64,000 bases of DNA from Rhodobacteraceae bacterium XHP0102 (GCA_025751475.1 JAOWLD010000004.1:186001-250000); one strand, 5' to 3'; shown: positions 52,705 to 62,374, numbered from the stretch's first letter. The notes: generated by a model not told the origin, from the letters alone. Translations and numbers: made by a program.

Positions 52705-54486
52705 TCAGAGGGGCCAAATCAAAGGAATGGTCAAACAGACCACGACACCAAGAGACAGATTTAAAGGGATACCGACTTTGAGGTAATCGGTAAAGCGATA
52801 GCCCCCTGGACCATAGACCAACATATTGGTCTGATACCCAATCGGCGTGGCAAAACAGGCTGAAGCCGCAATCATCACCGCAACGACCAAGGGGCGAGGG
52901 TCGACCCCCATCGCTTGGGCCAAGGCAATGGCAATCGGTGCCATGATGACCGCGATGGCGTTGTTTGAGACAAGTTCGGTCAGCACCGTTGTCATAAAAT
53001 ACACCGACCAGATCAGAACCACGGACGGTAGGCCCTCCAACCACGGTGCAAGGCCCCCAACCAAAAGCTCAATCGCGCCCGTATGCTCAAGCGCTGCTCC
53101 CATCGCCAGCATGGCAAAAATAAGGGCAAGCAAGCGCCCCTCGATAAAGGAAAATGCCTCTTCTGCATCAATGCAGCGCGCGATCAAAACCACGGCCATG
53201 GCAAGCACCGCCAAAGGCAAGATGGGGGCCACGTCAAATGCCGCAAGCACCACGATCCCCATCATCGCCAAAAGCGCAATGGGCGCTTTTTCACGGCGAT
53301 AGGGGCGCTCGGATGGGGTGGAGACGTCCACCATATCCATGTCGGCGGCCAAGCGTTGAATATCGGCAGGATCCCCCTCAAGCAGCAAGGTGTCGCCAAC
53401 CTGCACAACCAAATCGTCCAATTGCCGCCCGATGTTCTGATTTCTGCGATGCGCCGCCAAGGGGTAGACCCCGTAACGCCGCCGCAGACGCATTGACCCA
53501 AGCGAACGTCCGATCATGCGGCACCCAGGCGTGATCAGAACCTCGACCGTTGTTGTCTCGACCGAGGACAGCTTGTCGATGGTGCGCAGATCCTTGGAGT
53601 TTTGCATCCCCAGCAATTCTGTCATTTCTGTGCGCAGCACCACCCGATCGCCCAATTGAAGGACAACAGCATCCATATTGCGTCTCAGAGATGCATCCCC
53701 TCGCAACACGTCAATCAGACGCACACCATCGCGGGCGAACAGATCCACATCCGTCACCTTCTGGCCGATCAGGGCGCTGTCCTCGGGAATGGCGACTTCG
53801 GTGAAGAATTTCATCTTCGCGCGGTTGCCCCCCAACAGGGTCGCCATGGAGGCACGATCAGGCAACAAATGACGCCCGATCAGCGCCAAATAAAGCATCC
53901 CCCAACCCACGACCACGAGGCCAATGGGGGTGATTTCAAAAATGCTAAAGGGTTCAAGGCCTTGGTCACGGGCGACACCATCCACCAAAAGATTGGTCGA
54001 GGTTCCGATCAAGGTCAGCGTGCCCCCCATGATTGCGGCATAAGACAGGGGGATCAGCAGTTTGGAGGCTGATTTGTTCAGGATCTTCGCAACCTGCACG
54101 AAAACGGGGATCATGATCACCACAATCGGTGTGTTGTTGACGAAAGCCGAGGCCAGTGCAGCAAAGCCCAGCAACAACATGACGGCCAGTTTCGGGTGGG
54201 TTTTCGCGGTGCTTTCGGCCAAGCGCGTCACCCGATCCAGGGAACCCGTGCGCACCAATGCCCCCATCACCACAAACATTGCCGCAATCGTCCAAGGGGC
54301 GGGATTTGAGAGCACCGCAACCCCCGCATCATAAGGCAATAACCCTGTGATCAGCAGCACCCCAACCGCGCCAATCGCCACCACCTCGGTCGGATAGGTT
54401 TCGCGCAGAAACAGGGTGAACATCCCCAATAGAATAATCAGGGTTGTGATGGCCTCGCCTGTTGCCGTTAATCCCAGATCTAGCAT
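52705..54486 (-). CDS. SLC13-family anion permease with two RCK-C domains
   Basis: 593 residues. N-terminal membrane half (about 1-190) with NNTPIVVIMIPV and LIGTSTNLLVDGVAR, the paired SNT-type signature of sodium/anion transporters. Two soluble TrkA-C/RCK-C domains follow (about 200-380, with RDGVRLIDVLRGDA and LLEGDPADIQRL), then a C-terminal membrane half with a second STELVSNNA-like segment (TELVSNNAIAVIMAP). Typical substrates are sulphate or dicarboxylates; which one is unclear. The ATG at 54486 avoids an unlikely charged extension to 54678 that overlaps the previous gene. Confidence 0.88.
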   Translation of the reverse strand: MLDLGLTATGEAITTLIILLGMFTLFLRETYPTEVVAIGAVGVLLITGLLPYDAGVAVLSNPAPWTIAAMFVVMGALVRTGSLDRVTRLAESTAKTHPKLAVMLLLGFAALASAFVNNTPIVVIMIPVFVQVAKILNKSASKLLIPLSYAAIMGGTLTLIGTSTNLLVDGVARDQGLEPFSIFEITPIGLVVVGWGMLYLALIGRHLLPDRASMATLLGGNRAKMKFFTEVAIPEDSALIGQKVTDVDLFARDGVRLIDVLRGDASLRRNMDAVVLQLGDRVVLRTEMTELLGMQNSKDLRTIDKLSSVETTTVEVLITPGCRMIGRSLGSMRLRRRYGVYPLAAHRRNQNIGRQLDDLVVQVGDTLLLEGDPADIQRLAADMDMVDVSTPSERPYRREKAPIALLAMMGIVVLAAFDVAPILPLAVLAMAVVLIARCIDAEEAFSFIEGRLLALIFAMLAMGAALEHTGAIELLVGGLAPWLEGLPSVVLIWSVYFMTTVLTELVSNNAIAVIMAPIAIALAQAMGVDPRPLVVAVMIAASACFATPIGYQTNMLVYGPGGYRFTDYLKVGIPLNLSLGVVVCLTIPLIWPL

Positions 54487-54565
54487 CGCGGCCCTCGTTG
54501 ATGCAGGCACATAGACGCCCGCGTATACCCCATCTTCCCTATCTGTTTGGGCTTGTGCAAGCGGT

Positions 54566-55381
54566 CTATGCGGGTTCCGTCTGAGACAGCTTGCCACCGA
54601 TGCGAACAGGTTTCGCCAAAAGCGCACGTCCCGTGCGCTCATCGGTCTCGACATAGACCCCTGAAAGGGTCGCCTCACCTAAGGCGGGGCTAAAGCGGTC
54701 CTTTGGGATATGGGTCAGGAAGCGGCGCAAAGGCTCCGCCTTGTCCATGCCGATGACACTGTCATAATCGCCGCACATACCTGCATCGGTTTGATAGGCG
54801 GTGCCGTTTGACAGGATCATCGTATCGGCGGTTGGCACATGGGTATGTGTGCCAACCACAAGGCTTGCGCGGCCATTGCAATAATGACCCATGGCCATTT
54901 TCTCGGATGTGGCTTCGGCGTGGAAATCAACGATCACAGCTTGCACCATGCCGCCCAATGGATGCGATTTCAGGATGGGGTCCAGCGCTGAAAACGGATC
55001 ATCATAGGGGTGTTTCATAAACACTTGCCCCAAGGCCTGCGCGACCAAGACTTTGCGCCCGCCTGTGGCGTTGAAAATACGTGCGCCCTGACCTGGGGCG
55101 GCTTTCGAGATATTGAGCGGGCGGATCACGCGCGGCTCATTTTCGATGAAGCCAAACATATCTTTTTGGTCAAAGGCATGATCGCCTAGCGTGATACAAT
55201 CGGCGCCCGCGTCCAGCAGTTCCTTGGCGTGCCCCCCAGACAACCCCATGCCCGAGGTCGCATTCTCGCCATTCACCACCACAAAATCGAGTTTCCACGT
55301 CTCGCGCAAACGCGACAAATGGGTGGCGATGGCGGCGCGCCCTGCGCGGCCCATCACATCTCCAAGGAAAAGGCATTTCAT
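54566..55381 (-). CDS. YmdB-like metallophosphoesterase (TIGR00282 family)
   Basis: 271 residues from the ATG at 55381 (MKCLFLGDVMGRAGR). The metal-binding calcineurin-like pattern is GDVMG, then NGENATSGMGLS, LGDHAFD, VDFHAEATSEKMA and GTHTHVPTAD, all in the usual order. In Bacillus, YmdB is a 2',3'-cyclic nucleotide phosphodiesterase. Role here unknown. Ten bases after the 5-formyl-THF cyclo-ligase gene on the same strand. Confidence 0.92.
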   Translation of the reverse strand: MKCLFLGDVMGRAGRAAIATHLSRLRETWKLDFVVVNGENATSGMGLSGGHAKELLDAGADCITLGDHAFDQKDMFGFIENEPRVIRPLNISKAAPGQGARIFNATGGRKVLVAQALGQVFMKHPYDDPFSALDPILKSHPLGGMVQAVIVDFHAEATSEKMAMGHYCNGRASLVVGTHTHVPTADTMILSNGTAYQTDAGMCGDYDSVIGMDKAEPLRRFLTHIPKDRFSPALGEATLSGVYVETDERTGRALLAKPVRIGGKLSQTEPA

Positions 55382-55391
55382 AACAAAACCC

Positions 55392-55985
55392 CTAGTCCCC
55401 TTTGCCTCCATGCGCAAGCGCGGGGTGATGGATCGCGGCCTCGGTCACGACAAGATCCAGCGGTTGGTCGGTTGCCTCGGTGGGCAGGTGAGGCAGTCTT
55501 TGCGCCTCATAGGCCAGACCGATGGCGCGCAATCGGGGGTTGGCCGCGCGCAGCTGTGCAAGGCTGCGATCATAAAACCCGCCCCCATATCCAAGGCGTT
55601 GGCCATGAGGGTCAAAGCCAACCAATGGAACAATCAAGATGTCGGGAGACACGGCCGCGCCATCGGGTGGAATTTTGGCGCCGAATTCTCCAACGATCAA
55701 CGGCCCGTTATAGACCCATGCGCGAAACAGCAGCGGTCTGTCTTTGGCCAAAATCACAGGCAGGCATAACTGATTGTCTTGCGCCAGCACTTCCATGGCG
55801 GGGCGTGGGTCGATCTCTGTGCGGATCGGCATATAGCCTGCGATGATCTGGCCAGTTACAGGTCCAATGGCCTGCAACAGATGCGCCGTTGCCATGTCAG
55901 GCGCAGCCCCGAATGTATCATGCGCTTCTTTTCGTGCAGCAAAGGCCGTTTTGCGCAGCTGTGTTTTATCTTCGGGGCGCGTCAT
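55392..55985 (-). CDS. 5-formyltetrahydrofolate cyclo-ligase
   Basis: Converts 5-formyl-THF to 5,10-methenyl-THF with ATP, returning a storage folate to the active pool. It has 197 residues. It starts MTRPEDKTQLRKTAFAARKEA, and the nucleotide and substrate loop VPLVGFDPHGQRLGYGGGFYDR near residue 125 is the family signature. It is the first gene of a minus-strand run. In gammaproteobacteria 6S RNA precedes this gene; the 115 bases upstream here are too short for that. Confidence 0.93.
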   Translation of the reverse strand: MTRPEDKTQLRKTAFAARKEAHDTFGAAPDMATAHLLQAIGPVTGQIIAGYMPIRTEIDPRPAMEVLAQDNQLCLPVILAKDRPLLFRAWVYNGPLIVGEFGAKIPPDGAAVSPDILIVPLVGFDPHGQRLGYGGGFYDRSLAQLRAANPRLRAIGLAYEAQRLPHLPTEATDQPLDLVVTEAAIHHPALAHGGKGD

Positions 55986-56099
55986 GATCTTTGCCTCTTG
56001 TCTTTGCCAAGAATTCTGCTTTTCACCTATAGCATAGAAGCGTGGGGTGCGCAGAAATGGCCCCCCGCGACCCTAAACTGGCATAAAGGCGACCATGTT

Positions 56100-56714
56100 A
56101 TGATGGTATTAGATCACGTGGCGATTGCAGCCGAAGACTTGGCAAGCGCTGAGGCGGCATTGACCGCGACCCATGGCCTGCGGTTTCAAGGCGGCGGGCA
56201 GCATATGGATATGGGCACGCACAATCGCCTCATCGGGCTTGGGCCAGCGGAATATCTGGAATTGATCGCGCCATGTCCCGATATCCCTGCGCCCGCGCAA
56301 CCGCGTTGGTTTGACCTTGATCGATTTTCGGGTGCGCCACGGGCGCGCGCGTGGGTTTGTGCCGTTGCTGATCTGGATGCTGCTTTGGCGCAGATACCCT
56401 TTACGGTGGGCAAAATCTGGAATTTGGGGCGGGGGGATTTGCGTTGGCGCATGACGATACCCGAGAATGGCATCTTGCCCTTTGACGGGCTTTTCCCGGC
56501 CTTGATTGAATGGCAGTCAGGCGGTCATCCTGCCGCGCGCTTGGATGAGGTGAACACGCGCCTGAGCGCAGTCGCCTTGGAAACACCGCAGGCGGAGGCG
56601 CTGCGCCGCGCACTGGCCCCGATGTTCAACGATGCGCGCCTGACCATTTCACATGGTGCAGTTCCTAAGATTTCCGTAACCCTTGGAACCGACACTGGTG
56701 TTGTGGTTTTGTAG
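56100..56714 (+). CDS. VOC/glyoxalase-like domain protein
   Basis: 204 residues from one of two adjacent ATGs (56100, 56103). MVLDHVAIAAEDLASAEAAL opens a vicinal-oxygen-chelate module. RLIGLGPAEYLELIAP and GILPFDGLFPALIEWQSG resemble the two-module glyoxalase_3 proteins. Metal ligands would be His in LDHV and Glu in LELI or IEW. Substrate unknown. The frame is open far upstream, but no start signal is visible there. Followed by a GNAT gene 18 bases on. Confidence 0.8.
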   Translation: MMVLDHVAIAAEDLASAEAALTATHGLRFQGGGQHMDMGTHNRLIGLGPAEYLELIAPCPDIPAPAQPRWFDLDRFSGAPRARAWVCAVADLDAALAQIPFTVGKIWNLGRGDLRWRMTIPENGILPFDGLFPALIEWQSGGHPAARLDEVNTRLSAVALETPQAEALRRALAPMFNDARLTISHGAVPKISVTLGTDTGVVVL

Positions 56715-56732
56715 CCAGGACATTCACCGATC

Positions 56733-57212
56733 ATGCCCCCCGACATTATCGCAGCGCGTTTGGAGCATATGCCCTCGATCCTCGAGATATGGAACCACGT
56801 GATCCGCGACACCGCCTACACATTCACAAGCACGCTGAAAACCACCGAAGATGTGGAGCATATCCTGACGGATCACTGCGCGCTGGTGATGGTGGATGGG
56901 GGGCGGGTGATTGGTTTTGCCCGTTTTGGCCCCTTTCGCGGTGGCGATGGCTATCGGTTTGTCGCAGAGCATACCATCTTGATGGCGCCCTCCGCGCGCG
57001 CCCGTGGCCTTGGAGGGCAACTTCTGCGCGCGCTTGAGGCTGAGGGCCGGACAGCGGGCATTGTGCGTTTTGTCGCGGGTATCGGGGGCGAGAATGACAT
57101 CGCGCAGAAATTCCATAAGGCCATGGGATATGTCGAAACAGGCCGTATGCCGCGCATGGGCTGGAAGTTTGAGCGCTGGCACGATCTGGTTTTGATGCAA
57201 AAAGATCTTTAG
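56733..57212 (+). CDS. GNAT-family N-acetyltransferase
   Basis: 159 residues. The acetyl-CoA binding motif ARARGLGGQLLRALE lies near residue 90, followed by IVRFVAGIGGENDIAQKFHKAM, the helix-strand pair shared with phosphinothricin and methionine-sulfone acetyltransferases. MPRMGWKFERWHDLVLMQK near the C-terminus fits that subgroup. Substrate not determined; the relationship is by pattern only. Normal length for the family. Confidence 0.87.
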   Translation: MPPDIIAARLEHMPSILEIWNHVIRDTAYTFTSTLKTTEDVEHILTDHCALVMVDGGRVIGFARFGPFRGGDGYRFVAEHTILMAPSARARGLGGQLLRALEAEGRTAGIVRFVAGIGGENDIAQKFHKAMGYVETGRMPRMGWKFERWHDLVLMQKDL

Positions 57213-57272
57213 CCGCGCAAAACCTGTGAAAAAACTCTGACAAGCCCTGTAAAAAAGGCTAGGTCTGCCCCT

Positions 57273-57965
57273 ATGTCGATCTGGGCCAAAATATCTGAGG
57301 TCGTTTCCGCCCTCGCCCGCGGCGAAAGCCTCTCAGTTTTGTTCGAGCGGTTGCGCCGTCCGCCCGAGCGCAGTGTGGCCTTTACAATCGCCGTGATTGC
57401 CCTTGGCGCAAAAATGGCCAAGGCCGATGGACAGGTCACCCGCGATGAAGTGGCCGCCTTTCGGCAGGTCTTTCATATTCCCGCCGCCGATACGGCCGCT
57501 GCGGCGCGTGTCTTTAACCTTGCCCGTGAAGATGTTGCAGGGTTCGAGGTATATGCTCGGCGCATTGCCCGTATGTTCAAACCCGCCGCGCCGATCTTGG
57601 AGGATTTGTTGGCGGGTCTCTTTCATATCGCCCAAGCGGACGGCCATTATCACCCCGCTGAGGATGAATTCTTAGAACAAGTGGCTGAGATTTTTGGCAT
57701 CACGCCTGTGCGCTTTGCGGGGTTGCGCGCCACTTTTATCCCTGACGCGCCGCAAGACCCCTATGCCATTTTGGGCCTGTCGCATGGCGCCACCGCCGAG
57801 GAGGTTCGCGCCCGCTATCGCGCTTTGGTGCGCGAAAACCACCCCGACCAAATGCAAGCGCGCGGCGTTCCGCCCGAAGCCGTTAATCTGGCCGCGCATA
57901 AAATGGCCGCGATCAACCGCGCCCATGATGAGATCACCAAGCCGTTGCACAAAACTGGGGTTTGA
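57273..57965 (+). CDS. TerB-DnaJ fusion protein (DjlA-like, soluble)
   Basis: 230 residues. The N-terminal TerB-like helical domain (about residues 30-150) has ALGAKMAKADGQVTRDEVAAFR and HIAQADGHYHPAEDEFLEQV, two acidic metal-binding patches. A C-terminal J domain (about 165-228) has DPYAILGLSHGATAEEVRARY and the HPD tripeptide in RENHPDQM needed to stimulate DnaK. Unlike E. coli DjlA there is no clear N-terminal membrane anchor. The stop is immediately followed by the next ATG, so translation is likely coupled. Confidence 0.88.
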   Translation: MSIWAKISEVVSALARGESLSVLFERLRRPPERSVAFTIAVIALGAKMAKADGQVTRDEVAAFRQVFHIPAADTAAAARVFNLAREDVAGFEVYARRIARMFKPAAPILEDLLAGLFHIAQADGHYHPAEDEFLEQVAEIFGITPVRFAGLRATFIPDAPQDPYAILGLSHGATAEEVRARYRALVRENHPDQMQARGVPPEAVNLAAHKMAAINRAHDEITKPLHKTGV

Positions 57966-59003
57966 ATGCGCCTTGTCACCTATAATGTCGAATGGTTTGA
58001 CGCGCTTTTTGCCGATGACGGAAGCCTGTATGAGGATGGCGCTTGGTCCGCGCGCCGTGATGTGACGCGCGCCGCACAACTTGGCGCTTTGGGATATGTT
58101 TTTGCGGCCATGGACGCCGATGCCGTGATGGTCATCGAAGCGCCCGACAGCAAGAAATCCCGCGATACGGTGCGTGCATTGGAAAATTTCGCAGCGCGGT
58201 TTGATCTGCGATGCCGAACGGCGGTGCGCGGGTTTGCCAATGACACGCAGCAGCAAATCGCGCTGCTCTATGATCCCGATATCATGACGGCACATCACGA
58301 CCCCCAAGGCGAGGTTGCGGGGCATTCAGGCGGCAAAGGGTGGCAGGACGCCCCGCGATTTGACGGTAAGTTTCGCATTGATCTCGATGTTGATGCGCGC
58401 GAGGATTTGGTGCAATTTTCCAAACCGCCCCTCGAGCTGTCGGTTGAGACGAAAATGGGCAATATGCGCTTGATTGGGGTGCATATCAAATCCAAAGCCC
58501 CCCATGGTGCCCGCACCCCTGAGGAGGTGATGCGCCTTGCGATTGCCAATCGGCGCAAACAATTGGCGCAGGCGATTTGGCTGCGCGCCCGGGTTGATCA
58601 CCATCTGGCCGCAGGTGATCCACTGGTTGTGATGGGGGATTTTAATGATGGTCCAGGCTTGGATGAATATGAAAAACTGTTTGGCCGCTCTTCGGTTGAG
58701 ATCGTGATGGGATGTGAGCGAACCTCCGAAGAACAGTTGTTCGACCCGCACGCGGCCCGTGCCTTGCAAAGCCTGACCGCGGCCAGCCAGACCAGCGCGC
58801 GGTTCTATATCCATGAGGAGAAGCGCTACCTCTCGGCGCTGCTTGACTACATCATGGTCAGTCCTGATTTGCGTAAAAAAGGGGGGGCTTGGCGTATCTG
58901 GCACCCTTTTGAGGATGCGGCCTGTTACCATGACCCAAAACTGCGCTCAGCGCTTTTGACCGCTTCCGATCATTTCCCCGTGGTCACGGATTTGGTGATC
59001 TAA
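57966..59003 (+). CDS. Endonuclease/exonuclease/phosphatase family protein
   Basis: 345 residues with the EEP-fold pattern: MRLVTYNVEWFDALF (Asn), VMVIEAPD (Glu), VHIKSKAP (His), GDFNDGP (Asp and Asn) and SDHFPVVTDLV (Asp-His pair). All catalytic positions are intact. No signal peptide. Substrate unknown: DNA, RNA or a phosphorylated small molecule are possible. Directly follows the J-domain gene with no intergenic base, suggesting joint function. Confidence 0.85.
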   Translation: MRLVTYNVEWFDALFADDGSLYEDGAWSARRDVTRAAQLGALGYVFAAMDADAVMVIEAPDSKKSRDTVRALENFAARFDLRCRTAVRGFANDTQQQIALLYDPDIMTAHHDPQGEVAGHSGGKGWQDAPRFDGKFRIDLDVDAREDLVQFSKPPLELSVETKMGNMRLIGVHIKSKAPHGARTPEEVMRLAIANRRKQLAQAIWLRARVDHHLAAGDPLVVMGDFNDGPGLDEYEKLFGRSSVEIVMGCERTSEEQLFDPHAARALQSLTAASQTSARFYIHEEKRYLSALLDYIMVSPDLRKKGGAWRIWHPFEDAACYHDPKLRSALLTASDHFPVVTDLVI

Positions 59004-59094
59004 GCGCAGGAAAATGTGCCTTAGGGGTTGAGGGTGCGGGCTTTGCACCGCATATCTTGGGAAAGAGATGTCACATTTGATCAAAGGCCACGCC

Positions 59095-60918
59095 ATGACC
59101 CACACCACCGATCCGTGCAAATTCGATGCCCATTCCGAGACAGGTGGCGGGGCATGGGCCGATTTGCCCGAATGGGATTTGAGCGACCTTTATGCATCGG
59201 TCGATGCGCCCGAACTCAAACGCGACATGGAATTTTTGACCAAGGAATGCGCGGCCTTCGCCTCGGATTACGAAGGAAAGCTGTCGGGTTTGGATGCCAA
59301 GGCCATGCTGGATTGCGTCCTGCGCTATGAGAAGATCGACATGGTGGCAGGGCGGATCATGTCCTTTGCGGGGTTGCGGTATTATCAGAAAACGACCGAT
59401 GCAGGCCGCGCGAAATTCATGTCCGATTGTCAGGACAAGATCACCAACGCGACCACTGCGCTTGTGTTCTTTAGCCTTGAGTTCAACCGATTAGATGAAG
59501 CCCATCTTGAGGCGTTGTTGGCGGCGAATACCGATTTGGCACGCTATCGCCCCGTCTTTGATCGGATGCGCGCGATGAAGCCTTATCAGCTGTCCGATGA
59601 GATGGAGAAATTCCTGCACGACCAATCCGTGGTGGGGGCGGCGGCGTGGAACCGCCTGTTTGACGAAACCATCGCAGGGATGAGTTTCGAGGTCGATGGT
59701 GAGCAGATGGGGATCGAGGCCACGCTCAATTGCTTGTCCGACCAAAACCGCGCCAAACGCGAGGCAGGCGCGCGCGCATTGGTCAAAGGGTTTGCGGCGC
59801 AATTGCCCCTGTTTGCACGGGTGCATAACACGCTGGCAAAGGAAAAAGAGATCGAAGATCGGTGGCGCAAATTGCCAAGCGCGCAGGCCGCACGGCATTT
59901 GGCCAACCATGTCGAGCCCGAGGTGGTCGAGGCGCTGCGCAACGCGGTCGTGGCCGCCTATCCGCGCCTCTCGCATCGCTATTACGCGCTCAAGGCCAAA
60001 TGGCTGGGCCTTGAGACATTGGAGGTCTGGGATCGCAACGCGCCCCTGCCGATGGAGGATGAGCGCATCGTGCCATGGGCCGAGGCGCGCCGCATGGTGA
60101 CCGAGGCCTACGCGGCATTTGATCCGCGCATGGCCGAATTGGCCGAGCCGTTTTTCACCGATGGGTGGATTGATGCCGCGGTGAAAGAGGGCAAAGCGCC
60201 GGGGGCCTTTGCGCATCCCACTGTGGCCGATGCCCACCCTTATGTGATGCTCAACTATCTTGGCAAACCGCGCGATGTGATGACCTTGGCGCATGAATTG
60301 GGCCACGGGGTGCATCAGCGTCTCGCGGCAGGGCAGGGGGAATTGTTGTCCTCGACACCACTGACCTTGGCGGAAACGGCCAGTGTTTTTGGCGAGATGC
60401 TGACCTTCCGTAGGATGCTGTCCGAGGCCAAGGATCAAGCCGCGCGCAAGGTCATGTTGGCGGGCAAGGTGGAGGACATGATCAACACAGTCGTGCGGCA
60501 GATCGCGTTTTATGATTTTGAATGCAAACTTCATGCGGCGCGGCGCGAGGGAGAATTGACCCCTGACGATATCAACGCGCTGTGGATGAGCGTCCAAGCC
60601 GAAAGCCTTGGGCCTGTGTTTAACTTCATGGAAGGCTATGAAACCTTCTGGGCCTATATCCCGCATTTCGTGCATTCGCCCTTTTATGTTTACGCCTATG
60701 CCTTTGGCGATGGCTTGGTGAACGCGCTTTATGCTGCCTATGAGGAGGGCCAGGAAGGCTTCGAGGAGAAGTATTTCGAGATGCTCAAGGCAGGCGGATC
60801 AAAGCATCACAAGGAACTCCTTGCGCCCTTTGGGCTTGATGCCTCTGACCCTGCGTTTTGGGATAAGGGCCTGTCGATGATCGAAAGCATGATTGATGAG
60901 TTGGAGGCGATGGAATAA
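59095..60918 (+). CDS. pepF: M3-family oligoendopeptidase F
   Basis: A cytoplasmic zinc peptidase that cuts short peptides. It has 607 residues from the ATG at 59095; a second ATG at 59068 is equally open. The zinc site LAHELGHGVHQ lies near residue 399, with the third ligand Glu in ETASVFGEM. An N-terminal PepF domain precedes it (EWDLSDLYAS). HSPFYVYAYAFGDGLVNALYA near the C-terminus is characteristic. A clear terminator follows. Confidence 0.93.
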   Translation: MTHTTDPCKFDAHSETGGGAWADLPEWDLSDLYASVDAPELKRDMEFLTKECAAFASDYEGKLSGLDAKAMLDCVLRYEKIDMVAGRIMSFAGLRYYQKTTDAGRAKFMSDCQDKITNATTALVFFSLEFNRLDEAHLEALLAANTDLARYRPVFDRMRAMKPYQLSDEMEKFLHDQSVVGAAAWNRLFDETIAGMSFEVDGEQMGIEATLNCLSDQNRAKREAGARALVKGFAAQLPLFARVHNTLAKEKEIEDRWRKLPSAQAARHLANHVEPEVVEALRNAVVAAYPRLSHRYYALKAKWLGLETLEVWDRNAPLPMEDERIVPWAEARRMVTEAYAAFDPRMAELAEPFFTDGWIDAAVKEGKAPGAFAHPTVADAHPYVMLNYLGKPRDVMTLAHELGHGVHQRLAAGQGELLSSTPLTLAETASVFGEMLTFRRMLSEAKDQAARKVMLAGKVEDMINTVVRQIAFYDFECKLHAARREGELTPDDINALWMSVQAESLGPVFNFMEGYETFWAYIPHFVHSPFYVYAYAFGDGLVNALYAAYEEGQEGFEEKYFEMLKAGGSKHHKELLAPFGLDASDPAFWDKGLSMIESMIDELEAME

Positions 60919-60943
60919 CCCCGCCTATTACTGCCAAAGAATA

Positions 60944-60976
60944 AGGGGCCGCGCTGATGCGTGGCCCCTATTTTTC
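60944..60976. terminator. Bidirectional terminator after pepF
   Basis: AGGGGCCGCG (60944-60953) and CGTGGCCCCT (60960-60969) form a 10-bp stem with one G-U pair and a 6-base loop, followed by TATTTTT on the plus strand. It lies between convergent pepF and the Gfo/Idh oxidoreductase gene. Confidence 0.8.
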
Positions 60977-61945
60977 TCACCCCGCTTTGGCGCGGATTGC
61001 GTCAATGGTTTCTTGGGTTTCCACCGCATCCTCAAGTCGCCATTTGAGCGCGGCACCGTCCAAGATGGCGGCGTTTAAGTTCTCCACCTGCAACACATAT
61101 TGATTGACCTTGGGAAAGCGGATTTCGCGCCGCTCCATCCCTGTTTCAATCACCAGGCGGGCTTGATCGAACACGCCTGCGTTATAGGGGGTGGGCACAC
61201 GCAAGACACCCGCGCTGCCGTGGAAGGTGACCTCTTGGAATGGATGCATCCGCATTGAGGTGAGCCAATGCGCATCAAACCCATCAAAGCCCGCCCGCGC
61301 CTCTGCGGTGACTTCGCAATCGCCTTCATATTCGATTTTCGCGTCATAAATTTCGCGCAAGGCACCACCCGTTGCAAAACGGGTCGAGCCGATGGTGTAG
61401 ACCCCGATATCGGGCAATGATCCGCCACCCATTGCCGCCTTATTGCGGATATTTTGGGTGTCGGACGCATTGTTATAGGTGAAGGCCGCACGCACGCGCT
61501 GCAACGTGCCCAATTGCTCCGAAGTTATAATTTCGCGTGCCATATGCCATTGCGGATGATGCACGATCATGAAGGCTTCGCTTGCCACAAGCCCTGATTT
61601 ATCGCGCGCTTCGATCAAGGGCGTGATCTCATCTGCCTGCATCGCGGTTGGTTTCTCGACCAAGACGTGCTTGCCCGCCTGTAACGCTTTGATCCCCCAT
61701 TCCACGTGCATGGTATGGGGCAGGGGAATGTAGACCGCGTCAATCAATGGATCGGCCAACAGCGCTTCGTAGCTGTCATGCACGCTCAGATCAGGGGCAA
61801 TGCGCGCGAAAGGTGCGGCTTTTGCCACATCGCGCGTGGCGATCCCCGCCAAACGGCCGCGCCCCGCCAGATGCAAGGCTGGGGCCATTTCATTCAAAGC
61901 AAAGTTTGATGCGCCCAGAATACCCCAATTCACGTAATGTAGCAT
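60977..61945 (-). CDS. Gfo/Idh/MocA-family oxidoreductase
   Basis: 322 residues. The N-terminal Rossmann motif WGILGASNFALNEMAPAL starts at residue 7, and VLVEKPTAMQADEI (EKP, with the catalytic-region lysine) is near residue 95. The C-terminal domain carries the family's alpha/beta substrate fold. It oxidises a sugar or cyclitol with NAD(P); substrate not determined. GGGAGGGAT gives a strong ribosome site before the ATG at 61945. Confidence 0.88.
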   Translation of the reverse strand: MLHYVNWGILGASNFALNEMAPALHLAGRGRLAGIATRDVAKAAPFARIAPDLSVHDSYEALLADPLIDAVYIPLPHTMHVEWGIKALQAGKHVLVEKPTAMQADEITPLIEARDKSGLVASEAFMIVHHPQWHMAREIITSEQLGTLQRVRAAFTYNNASDTQNIRNKAAMGGGSLPDIGVYTIGSTRFATGGALREIYDAKIEYEGDCEVTAEARAGFDGFDAHWLTSMRMHPFQEVTFHGSAGVLRVPTPYNAGVFDQARLVIETGMERREIRFPKVNQYVLQVENLNAAILDGAALKWRLEDAVETQETIDAIRAKAG

Positions 61946-62086
61946 GATATCCCTCCCTGATATGAACAGACCCTAGCGCCAAGCGCTGTGTTAAGGAAAG
62001 TCTCATGATTTGATTTAGCGCAAAGACCGCCTTGAGGCCGCTATCCTAGGGTTATCGCACGCGTAATGGTTTTAGGAGGCGAACCC

Positions 62087-62326
62087 ATGTCCCACACCCC
62101 GCATGAATTGGCGGCAGATTTTCCGCAGGACGTTGAGAAAATTCACAAGCTGAAGATCAGCGATCCACATTTTGCCAAATTGGCAGAAGAATACCACCAA
62201 GCGAACCGCGCCGTGCATCGCGCGGAAACAGGTGTCGAGCCGATGGAAGAATTGGCTGAAATCGCATTGCGCAAAAAGCGGATGCACCTGAAGGATGAGA
62301 TCGCCTCGCTTTTGGCAACCTCTTGA
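62087..62326 (+). CDS. DUF465 (YdcH-like) small protein
   Basis: 79 residues, starting MSHTPHELAADFPQDVEKIH after AGGAGGCG. An all-helical, coiled-coil-like sequence with KISDPHFAKLAEEYHQANRAVHRAETG and a basic RKKRMHLKDEI segment, the usual DUF465 layout. Function unknown. The gene ends in a hairpin shared with the convergent coxG-like gene. Confidence 0.88.
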   Translation: MSHTPHELAADFPQDVEKIHKLKISDPHFAKLAEEYHQANRAVHRAETGVEPMEELAEIALRKKRMHLKDEIASLLATS

Positions 62327-62340
62327 CAGGTTAGAGCACA

Positions 62341-62374
62341 AAAGTGGCGGGCGCAGTGGCGTCCGCCACTTTAC
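62341..62374. terminator. Hairpin between convergent DUF465 and coxG-like genes
   Basis: AAAGTGGCGG (62341-62350) and CCGCCACTTT (62363-62372) form a perfect 10-bp stem with a short G-C/G-U extension. It lies 14 bases after the plus-strand stop and overlaps the minus-strand stop codon. T-runs are short (TTT), so termination may be modest. Confidence 0.55.
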
